DNA of 64,000 bases from the NCBI GenBank assembly GCA_942159475.1, contig OW804098.1, positions 9,774,406 to 9,838,405 of the forward strand, in the 5' to 3' direction. Every line of letters begins with the position of its first letter. Within the stretch, counting starts at the first letter, position 1. This document shows, piece by piece, positions 22,787-30,728 of this stretch. This DNA comes from Sthenelais limicola (Eukaryota; Annelida; Polychaeta; Phyllodocida; Sigalionidae). Made by a program: the position numbers and the translations under genes. The notes under the pieces were generated by a model that was not told where the DNA came from, did not search any database, and saw nothing but the letters and a program-made list of their open reading frames with translations.

Positions 22787-23870
22787 AATATGGGAGTTGC
22801 ATAGCCGCCATTTTGGATCTTGATTCGCATGGAATTATGGGACTAATTATGGGAATTAAGGGAGTAAAACTTATAGAAAACATGTCATTTATTATACGCG
22901 CATTCTATATGAGACGTGCTATAAAAATATTCATATAGGACGTGTCCTATATGAAATGTAGTTTTCTAAAAATAGCTCTGTCAGTTATGCTTCGCGGAGC
23001 TTTGGCTCTCCGCGGAGCATGTAAACAAATCCCCGCAATCGGTAATCCACCCGTGATTCTGGTACTATGATTATAGAAATACATAATAAAAACCATATCA
23101 TCAAACCATATCATCAAATCAAGCATTAAATTCTCTATCCAATGATATAGATTTTATTAATGTAGCTCAAGAAATGGCCACAATATGAACCTTTTAAGTT
23201 AACAATATAAATAGGCCTATATTAACGAAGCTGTCAGCGGGGCTGTCAGTGGGGCTGGCAGCGGGGCTCTCTGTGCTTCTTTAATATTTTTTCAGTGATA
23301 TTTGATGACATATGATCAAATTTTATGCACATATAATAAATATAGAATGGAACTCGCCAGCAATAATCGAAAATCCCATTCTCTCTATGTATAGCATGGG
23401 ATATATCTGTGCTCTACTGTCAATATGTGTTATACATGTTTACCTAATACAAGATTTTCATCTTTCCCATAATGCATTTGGTTTCCTTGGATCATTTACA
23501 CGAGCTTTGATATTGGTGACAGCATTCTTGCAATTTTTGATAAAATTGTTGCCAAATATTTTTATGTCAGATTTCAACAGAGTCTATCCTGTGATGCACT
23601 ATAACATACATGGGTCAGATTGTCAGAAAATGTACAATTGGCAGCTGTACACATTTAGGACATTTTGCTAAATTAGGCTGAAAAATGATGAGTGCCAGGT
23701 ATATCTGAGTATATTTGGTATTGCATTGATTTAAAGTATCAGTTCTGTTATGTTGAACTGCATTTTTGTCTGAAATGTGGGTTATTTGAGAGGATTGGTG
23801 AAGGTGAATTGTACATTTTCTGAAAATCTGGCCCACATGTATGCATAGTGGCACATGCAAGTCCCCTATT
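22787..23870 (+). mobile_element. Family B element, copy 3, twice interrupted
   Basis: The left end (AATATGGGAGTTGCATAGCC) and right end (CACATGCAAGTCCCCTATT) belong to one B element. It is split by a ~510 bp unidentified insertion (about 22888-23396, with a 32 bp hairpin at 22988-23019 around TTCGCGGAG) and by a family A copy (23611-23835). This gives a relative order: B is older than A here. Confidence 0.75.
23611..23835 (+). repeat. Family A element nested in family B
   Basis: A 225 bp copy inserted in the right part of B copy 3. Intact B copies read straight through this point (AACAGACATGYGCAGTG). Confidence 0.85.
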
Positions 23871-24410
23871 ACAACTGCAATATTTTCATGTTGAAGTCTA
23901 TTACAACTGCAATATTTGTATGTTGAAGGCTATTACAACTGCAATATTCTTATGTTGCAGTCTATTACAACTGCAATATTGTTATGTTGAAGGCTATTAC
24001 AACTGCAATATTTTTATGTTGAAGGCTATTACAACTGCAATATTGTTATGTTGAAGACTATTACAACTGCAATATTTGTATGTTGAAGGCTATTACAACT
24101 GCAATATTGTTATGTTGAAGGCTATTACAACTGCAATATTGTTATGCTGAAGGCTATTACAACTGCAATATTGTTATGCTGAAGGCTATTACAACTGCAA
24201 TATTGTTATGTTGCAGTCTATTACAACTGCAATATTTGTATGTTGAAGGCTATTACAACTGCAATATTCTTATGTTGCAGTCTATTACAACTGCAATATT
24301 GTTATGTTGAAGGCTATTACAACTGCAATATTGTTATGTTGAAGGCTATTACAACTGCAATATTGTTATGTTGAAGGCTATTACAACTGCTATATTTTCA
24401 TGTTGAAGGC
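23867..24410 (+). repeat. Minisatellite, 17 x 32 bp
   Basis: Exactly 17 units of 32 bp, consensus TATTACAACTGCAATATTGT then TATGTTGAAGGC, with a few variant units (TTGT, TTTTCA, GCAGTC) that recur in blocks, a sign of unequal exchange. The first unit overlaps the right tip of family B copy 3 (CCCCTATT). The last unit touches the retroelement's target duplication. Before that insertion the array ended about a dozen bases from the ATG of the CCP/EGF gene. Confidence 0.95.
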
Positions 24411-24411
24411 T
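24408..24411. repeat. Target site duplication GGCT, left
   Basis: GGCT precedes the left LTR and recurs at 35704-35707 after the right LTR. Four bases is usual for Ty3/Gypsy and errantivirus integrases. The base A adjoining at both sides makes a 5 bp reading possible. Confidence 0.8.
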
Positions 24412-25035
24412 TGATACAATCACTATTCTCCGAGGGATCTGTGTCGATGGTAGAGCTAGCTAGAATCCCTGAGAATGTGGATGTAGAATTATTAAGAGGC
24501 TAGGGCTAAGTATAGCCTAGAATTATGTAATAAGAAGAGCAGAGGTTTGTCCTGTTTAGACATAACTTTTATTAAGAGAAACATGGGTTTATATATCATC
24601 ATACATGTCAGTGCGCATGCGTGCGCATGCGTAATTAATAACCAATCATCATACATATATTTACCTTCATTTGCATTATCCAATAATCATGAGTATACCT
24701 AATTTGACCACAGGGGGTCGCTTATGTTACACCAATAGGATAAGGTATGTAAATATCTGGCTCAGTCTCCTGCAGAGCTGACCAATGATGTAATCTACCA
24801 ATCAGGTGTTACCTTAATTGGGTCAACCCAGATAATTACCATGTTGGTCCTTGGTGGACCCCTAGTGGGATATTGCCCAACTAGTTACCTAGACTTGTAC
24901 TAGTCTATAAGTTTATTCTTAATGTTGGTAATATGATATAATCATATTTAATAATTAATGCTAATTTATGCCATATCCTTATGTAATATTATGTAATCTT
25001 ATGTAATGCGATATTGGCATTTATCGTTCGTGACA
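24412..25035 (-). repeat. 3' LTR (624 bp)
   Basis: In element sense it starts TGTCACGAACGATAAATG and ends GTGATTGTATCA. It holds an AATAAA (plus-strand TTTATT at 24568-24573), a possible poly(A) signal about 155 bases before its end, and two head-to-tail TGCGCATGCG motifs at 24612-24632. Confidence 0.95.
24612..24632. promoter_or_regulatory. Paired NRF1-like sites in LTR
   Basis: TGCGCATGCGTGCGCATGCG is two copies of a near-match to the palindromic NRF1 consensus (YGCGCAYGCGCR). The same pair is in the other LTR at 35280-35300. CpG-containing motifs stand out in this AT-rich LTR, so a role in LTR transcription is plausible. Confidence 0.4.
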
Positions 25036-25047
25036 TAACGCCCCCAA
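25036..25047 (-). other. Candidate polypurine tract
   Basis: In element sense TTGGGGGCGTTA directly precedes the 3' LTR. The G5 run is where plus-strand priming would be expected, but the tract is short and broken by CGTT, so this is tentative. Confidence 0.45.
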
Positions 25048-25744
25048 CTTCAATGGGTGACTCTCCGTAGTCACTTTCTTAATCTAGTATTTGTGGAAAC
25101 ATATATACATACAATAGAAGATACATCTCATGTTACAAACCATTTAATTATAGTTTGGATTTTAATAACCCCAAACTTTAGTGCTTCTTAGCCTCGTTCA
25201 TTACTCCGATATATTTTTGTATTGTACCTTGACACGTCTGCCTATGGGCCGGGCGTGGCGACATTTGTCAAATGGTTACAACAAATTTATAGAACGTGGG
25301 TAAAACCTTGCTACCTTTCGTAGTCTTATATATATATAAAATATAACGCTTATTTACACTCTAACACTTCTTGTTAACTTCTCTTTTTGTGAGAATTTGT
25401 GTATCGCGTTTATATTACTGTTTTCCCTTTTTCAAATCGTAGAGTGTTATGTAATACGGGCTGTTGGCCTCTGCACTTGAAACTTGGTAATCGTAAACAC
25501 AAAGTTAATATTCTAGTAAATCAACTATGACTACACATATGATATCATTCACGTAAATAATCTAAAAATGGCGATTCCTCCTTGTTTATACCTTTGTTGC
25601 AACTGGAATATATCTATGCACTGAAATATACAATCGTTTGAACAGTACATGTTTTTATGCAATTTTTAATTCATAGGTAAGACAATTCCCTTATTATCGA
25701 AAACTGGTTGTCAAATGTTGTCTATTTCAACTTAGTTTTTTCCC
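25048..25744 (-). other. Retroelement 3' untranslated region
   Basis: About 0.7 kb between the env stop and the polypurine tract. No coding sequence recognised. Confidence 0.6.
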
Positions 25745-27700
25745 TTATTCTGCTGATATGTCTGAAGGTTTGTACGCTAGAGCCTGGGTGAAGTTATAGA
25801 TTAAACTGTTTACGGGTAGTTCAGGTTCTTCTATTTCTATGTTTACCGCACAACTTTCCTTGATTTCTGGATAATTCTGTGGAATGGTGATCGGATGAGA
25901 GAAGTTTGAGATCATAATGAGACGTTTGGGCACCGTGTCGTCGAGCAGCATGTTTTTCATTGAGAAATGCGCTTTCCTCGGTATTCTCATGTCTTTTGGT
26001 AAGTAAAAATCGTGATCCTTCTCATTTATCCTCATTTTTAGTGGTCCTGACCAGTCTATGTTGACTCTGGATTGTAGGCAGGAGGAAAGTTCGATGTTCT
26101 GGATGTGTGGGGCAGATATTGGTGAGATGATATCCATTTCATGAGGAATTTCCAGTAGTGGAATCGAGTAGTGTGGGTTTCCGTACATTTTGAGAGTTAT
26201 GTGTGGGGTTGTTCTTGTTTTTCTTGATATTAAGCCGATGCGTTTTGCAAAGCACTGTTTACACTTCCTTATGATTTTGATGGCTATATAGATAAATATA
26301 ACTATCATGAAAGCTGCCAGTAAGTTCTTGGTATCTTTGTGCGTCATTATTTGATCTATAATTTGTGGGACTTGGGTTGGGATGGGTAGTTGGTGAATGT
26401 ATGAGGAATTATGCTGTTTTGATATAATGTCCTCTACTTCTGCTAAGAATTTGTATCCCGTCGCTGCCCTACTGAAGGCTATGATAGGTGCCGCCCTGTG
26501 TGTGCGGAATAAGGCGAACAATGCGAGAAGGGTTGCTATACATGAAAATATTGGAGATAAATAATCCCAAGCTGGATTGTTGAATAATGTTGATATCCAA
26601 GATTTTTCTTCCATTTTTGCCTGGATGTGTGGTATGGGTAACTCTGTCGCATTCTTTAATAATGCGTTAGCAAAAGGTAGTAAGTCTACTTTCGTTGATT
26701 CATCCATCAGTGGTTTGTGGACGAGATTTGACAGGAATTTTGTAATGTTCGGAGGTGAAAATTGTATGGGCTTCTTGTGCATGCTACTAGCACTGAATGA
26801 TTTCATGTCAATTTTTATGGCATTCATAAATGGCAGGTTTGCCGTATGTAAATGGTAGTGAAATGATATACTAGTGTTGCATGGGAGCCTGGAGTTAGGT
26901 ATTGATATATCCCCTATTATCACCGTACAAAAGCATGGAATGCCCAAAATTATTGTCGGTGTCGCTCTGTGTTGGCTTGCTGGCCTCCCATGGCATACCA
27001 TACTATAATATTTTTCATTAGTTGTTATAAAATATTCGTCTTTGGAGATAGCAATAATGTTTGTTTCTGGCATGGCGACCGGATTTATGAAAAACTTACA
27101 TTTCTCGTAGATAATGTCCGGTAGGTTCAGGTATGCCGCTACAACACATGATGGTGAAGTTCTATGTATCCTAGGGATTGTTCTTCTGCATATCCTAATT
27201 GCTTCTCCGTGACATGCTTGTAGGTCCATAGCGCTTAATTCCAGGAATAGTCTCTCGTCTGTCGAGACTGCTATGAAATCAACCTTGTTATTGATCGTTG
27301 TGGTCCCCAAGGTTGGCGTTGAATTTGTATTTATGGGAATGGGAATAGCTATGATTTGATAAATGTTGAATACCGCTTCGGTGGAGGATATGATAATCGG
27401 AATATGCACGTATAGTAGCTTATTGCTGTACATAAACACAGATACTTTTTGTGAAAAGTAGTATTCAATGTTAGTGACCGCTACTTTTGATCCTGGAGCG
27501 GAAATTTTAAGCTGAATGTCTACACTGTTAATATATTTTTCTAATAGTACTGGATCTATTAAATCTGGGGTTAAGATTCCCGTTGATAGCAGGCGAAGTG
27601 AGTTGGATACTGACGTTAGTGATTGGAGGAATTGCGATCTGTGACTTAGTGTCGATATTGCTTCCATTAGCAAAGCTAGTTGCGACCGTTTAGATTCCAA
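25745..27700 (-). CDS. env: Env, F1-type part (frame 2)
   Basis: The larger part of an F-type envelope glycoprotein. Downstream of the overlap it has a helical heptad-rich segment with the STGILTPDLI motif (about residues 39-48), which fits the F1 region of baculovirus F and gypsy Env. It then has a cysteine-bearing ectodomain with several N-x-S/T sites, a hydrophobic segment at about 381-397 and a second at about 460-477. Unusually it carries about 170 more residues after the second segment, where family members usually have a short tail. The frame has no ATG at its start (27700 is TTG) and is open only back to a TGA near 27718. It overlaps the upstream env frame by 25 bases in the -1 frame, so the protein is broken in this copy. 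Confidence 0.85.
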   Translation of the reverse strand: MESKRSQLALLMEAISTLSHRSQFLQSLTSVSNSLRLLSTGILTPDLIDPVLLEKYINSVDIQLKISAPGSKVAVTNIEYYFSQKVSVFMYSNKLLYVHIPIIISSTEAVFNIYQIIAIPIPINTNSTPTLGTTTINNKVDFIAVSTDERLFLELSAMDLQACHGEAIRICRRTIPRIHRTSPSCVVAAYLNLPDIIYEKCKFFINPVAMPETNIIAISKDEYFITTNEKYYSMVCHGRPASQHRATPTIILGIPCFCTVIIGDISIPNSRLPCNTSISFHYHLHTANLPFMNAIKIDMKSFSASSMHKKPIQFSPPNITKFLSNLVHKPLMDESTKVDLLPFANALLKNATELPIPHIQAKMEEKSWISTLFNNPAWDYLSPIFSCIATLLALFALFRTHRAAPIIAFSRAATGYKFLAEVEDIISKQHNSSYIHQLPIPTQVPQIIDQIMTHKDTKNLLAAFMIVIFIYIAIKIIRKCKQCFAKRIGLISRKTRTTPHITLKMYGNPHYSIPLLEIPHEMDIISPISAPHIQNIELSSCLQSRVNIDWSGPLKMRINEKDHDFYLPKDMRIPRKAHFSMKNMLLDDTVPKRLIMISNFSHPITIPQNYPEIKESCAVNIEIEEPELPVNSLIYNFTQALAYKPSDISAE

Positions 27701-28336
27701 GAATCCATATTTGTAGCCATATCAGTCAGTGCTCCATTCAAGATACTGTGTTCTGATATATATGTATTTCTGAAGGAATTTTGTTCTTTAATTACTTTCT
27801 GTAATAACTCCGCCGTGCCCACATTTTGGTTTTTAAAAGCTCGTAGTACGTAATCAATATTGGCTAGTGCCCCTGCTATGTTATCAATATCCTGCATTGT
27901 TGCTAAACCGAAGACTCCTTTAAACAAATCTCCTAGGAATCCAAAAATAGCCTCTCTCTTATTCCTGTCGGTTTTCCTAGAGATTGGGTTTGCTAAGAAC
28001 AGTTTTATGGTATCCATAGTCTGTCTTGTCTGATTATGGATGTCTGCAATCATTTTGTCTATAATTGTTGCCTGTTTTACTAAAGTTTCTGATAGATCCT
28101 CCTGGTAAGGAGAAGGATACGATAGGAATGACATTTCCTTTGCGAAAGAAATTGCTGGTTTTGGTAAGGCGGGAATGTCATATGGAACTGCCAGCACCAT
28201 TTCTGTCATATCGTGACCATTGACGATTGGTGCCGGTAGTGGTTCAAATAGTATACCTATGTTGTGTCGGAGGGTTGGTTTTGATGCTTCCAGGTAAGAG
28301 ATGCAAGATATCAGCCCCCATAGGAGGAGGATAATC
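27676..28336 (-). CDS. env: Env, leader, F2 part and fusion peptide (frame 1)
   Basis: The frame is open upstream of the first ATG (28209) to a TAA at 28341-28339. Codons from 28332 encode a hydrophobic stretch ILLLWGLISCISYL, which fits a signal peptide, yet no ATG precedes it. The sequence just before is TTTGTTTTATTGTTTTAAAG in element sense, a good splice acceptor. I infer that a spliced env mRNA brings its start codon from an upstream exon, as Gypsy-type env messages are spliced. Counting from the ATG, a furin-type site RNKR lies at 82-85, followed by a Gly/Phe-rich fusion peptide with FGFLGDLFKGVFG (89-101), the hallmark of baculovirus-F-type proteins. The frame ends about 75 residues later at TAG (27676), where the -1 frame takes over. 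Confidence 0.85.
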
Positions 28337-29129
28337 CTTTAAAACAATAAAACAAAGGAGTTTTTAAGAATCTTGCCAATATGGTACTAAGTTGTACCTA
28401 AATTCCTGAATCTCAATTACTAATTTCAACTGAAATTTCACGTAAAATATTACCAATAAAATAAGTCTGCCATTTTATCGTTGCATAGTAATACGTATAT
28501 GTATATAAGTATAAGATAAATTACCTAGCCATTGCAAATCAATGAGTGCTCGGTCAAACTATCCTCGGCGAGTTGTCTAGCTGTAGGTGTTCGTGTTGCA
28601 ATAGTAACTATTGTACTGAGGTGGGATGGGAATGGTTAAGCTTTATACCTATCTGCCATGTCTTTGCGTGGCCAGTGGGTTGGCTATGCCCCTGTGTCTA
28701 TTATCTTAGACATCGTAGGTTTCCAGCTTATTGAGTGTATTCAGTCTTTTAGCTTCTATTGAGGTGCTAAAGCCAGACGAAGCTTCTCGACCCGCAAGTC
28801 GCTTAATCCATATGGTATCGCGAAAACGCATATGGTCTGCTGTAACACCTGCTATTATGTTTGTCTGTAAGGGGGGGAATGCTTTTGTATTCTGGTTTGG
28901 GATTAGGATTTGTGACGGCAACATCTGACACCTGAGCTTTCAATTGACAATCGCTTGTTTGCCTGCCTATGCTTGTGGTTTCGGTAATTATCAATGTGAC
29001 ATGCAATTATAAAGAATGTGCGAACGACTGGCTAGACATTGTGTCTGGCATTTCTGCCAGCTTTTCATAAATAAAACAATAGTATGTATTAGAATAACGA
29101 TCGATAAATTGATGTTAGTTTTGAGGATT
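28337..29129 (-). other. Retroelement spacer between integrase and env
   Basis: About 0.8 kb without a supported gene. Several short overlapping frames on both strands show no known motif. The env splice acceptor is at its 3' edge (AG at 28338-28337). In insect gypsy, pol and env lie much closer, so this spacer is longer than I would expect. Confidence 0.6.
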
Positions 29130-30725
29130 TTATCGTCGTTTTTGAAGTTTAGAGTGTGAGGGTCTAGGCGATATAATTGGGTCTGTCTTCATAAGATTGT
29201 CCTTGGGAACTAAAGTCCCTTCTTTTGTTTTCCAGTTCTTTTGTAGATGTTTAGGTACTGCTTTGATTAATCTACTTGCAAAGGGATTTTCAGAAACGTC
29301 CTGTACCCGTTTTAAACGATCTACGTGGTGTGGTCTCCTAGTCAATTTGTTTGTTAAGATATCCCTTAGTATTACTGATGTCGTAGATACAAATTTGCAG
29401 ACCAAATATGGTCCCGAGAATGTCCTTTGTAATTTCTTACAAGAATGTTTCTCGATTAGATTTGGGACTAAGATATAGACTAGGTCTCCCGGTTGGATTT
29501 TTGTGTAGGTGGCTGATTTGTCATGCTGAGTTTTCATCTTAAGCTTTTGACTTGCCTGCCTATTCACAAGTGTTTCATTTGCTAGATGCTGTGCAATTAC
29601 CTTGTCTTGTATAGACTTAATGGTTGTTTTTAATTCCGGATCTAGCTTCAATGATGAGTTGAGTATTGTGTTTGGGTGTCGGCCGTGAATTAAATAGTAA
29701 GGGCTAAAACCAGTTGTCTGGTTTGCTGTAGCATTGAGGGAGAAAACTATGTGTTGGAGGTATGTACTCCAATCCGCTTGGTTTTCCATAGAATATGCCC
29801 TCAAAGCTGTGTTCAAACTCGAATTGTAACGTTCTACAAGCCCATTACTTTTTGGCCTAAAGGGTGATGAGAAGATTTGTTTTATACCATATTTAGAGCA
29901 TCCGTTTTTAAAGATTTGCCCTGTATACGACGTGCCATTGTCTGACTGGAGGGTTTCTGGAACTCCATGCTTGCAGATCAGACTTTCTACTAGCCCTGCT
30001 ATGGCACTATGTGAATCTATGGTTTTCGTTGGGAAGGCTAGACAAAAACGGGAATAGTAATCTAGAATTACGTGTACATATTTGTAGCCTTCCTTGCTTT
30101 CGGGTAATGGTCCTATTGCATCTATACACACTTGTTGGAACGGGTATGATGCTGGCGCCCTCAGAGTTAAAGGGGATTTCTGAGTTTTCTTAAGCTTCTT
30201 TGCTTTTAGACATGTGTCACATGAATTAACATAATGCTTGATGTCTCTATTCATATAACGCCAGTAGACCTTAGGGAGCATTGCTGATAGCATTTTTAGT
30301 TGCCCCACGTGGCCCGCTAATGGGTCATCGTGAAATATGTACAATATATGATCAATCCAGTCGTCTGGAATTACAATCTGTAAACTCAGGTGACCATATT
30401 TCTTCCACATCTCCACTGAATGGTGCATTAGTACATGTTCTAACACAATAAAATTCTTGCTATTTGAAAGAATATACCTTGCCATCTTTTTGTCTTCTGG
30501 TAATGATTCTGTTTCTAAATAGCTGATCATAAGTGCAATGTATTCGGTCTTGGCTTGTTCACGTTTTAGGTTACTGAGGGAAAAGCAATTATCTTGCGTT
30601 CTTGTTAGTATCTCAGATATGTCTGTAAATTCCCTAGTTGCCTGATCTTTCATTGATTTATTTGATAGATCTTTATTTGAATCTTTCTTTTCGACCGCTA
30701 ATACATCTCTGGTTCGTGCTTTCTT
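29130..30725 (-). CDS. pol: Pol, integrase part
   Basis: Retroviral-type integrase that inserts the DNA copy. Numbering from the ATG at 30653: the HHCC zinc finger has H108, H115, C145 and C148; the catalytic triad is D178 (VCIDAIGPLP), D238 (QSDNG) and E274 (GLVERYN), with the D-x35-E spacing intact; a GPY/F module (FSGPYLVCK, about 412-420) follows. No chromodomain is seen. The frame is the same as that of RT-RNase H and is open back to a single TAA at 30726-30728, 24 codons before the ATG. Integrase is normally the C-terminal part of one Pol polyprotein, so here it is cut off by a nonsense codon, or reached by readthrough. Confidence 0.92.
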   Translation of the reverse strand, partial: KKARTRDVLAVEKKDSNKDLSNKSMKDQATREFTDISEILTRTQDNCFSLSNLKREQAKTEYIALMISYLETESLPEDKKMARYILSNSKNFIVLEHVLMHHSVEMWKKYGHLSLQIVIPDDWIDHILYIFHDDPLAGHVGQLKMLSAMLPKVYWRYMNRDIKHYVNSCDTCLKAKKLKKTQKSPLTLRAPASYPFQQVCIDAIGPLPESKEGYKYVHVILDYYSRFCLAFPTKTIDSHSAIAGLVESLICKHGVPETLQSDNGTSYTGQIFKNGCSKYGIKQIFSSPFRPKSNGLVERYNSSLNTALRAYSMENQADWSTYLQHIVFSLNATANQTTGFSPYYLIHGRHPNTILNSSLKLDPELKTTIKSIQDKVIAQHLANETLVNRQASQKLKMKTQHDKSATYTKIQPGDLVYILVPNLIEKHSCKKLQRTFSGPYLVCKFVSTTSVILRDILTNKLTRRPHHVDRLKRVQDVSENPFASRLIKAVPKHLQKNWKTKEGTLVPKDNLMKTDPIISPRPSHSKLQKRR

Positions 30726-30728
30726 TTA
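30726..30728 (-). other. In-frame TAA between RNase H and integrase
   Basis: The RT-RNase H frame and the integrase frame are the same; only this TAA (context GCT TAA AAG) separates them. It may be a nonsense mutation of a young copy, a sequencing error or a stop that is read through. Confidence 0.85.

Noticed and set aside
23867..24410. Regular 32 bp repeats as a CRISPR array
   Set aside because: Units are back to back without spacers, and the genome is eukaryotic. It is a minisatellite.
27660..27720. Programmed frameshift inside env
   Set aside because: No canonical slippery heptamer is phased in the overlap.
30653..30654. Integrase as a separate gene starting at ATG 30653
   Set aside because: It is in the same frame as RT-RNase H with one stop between; a shared Pol frame is the simpler reading.
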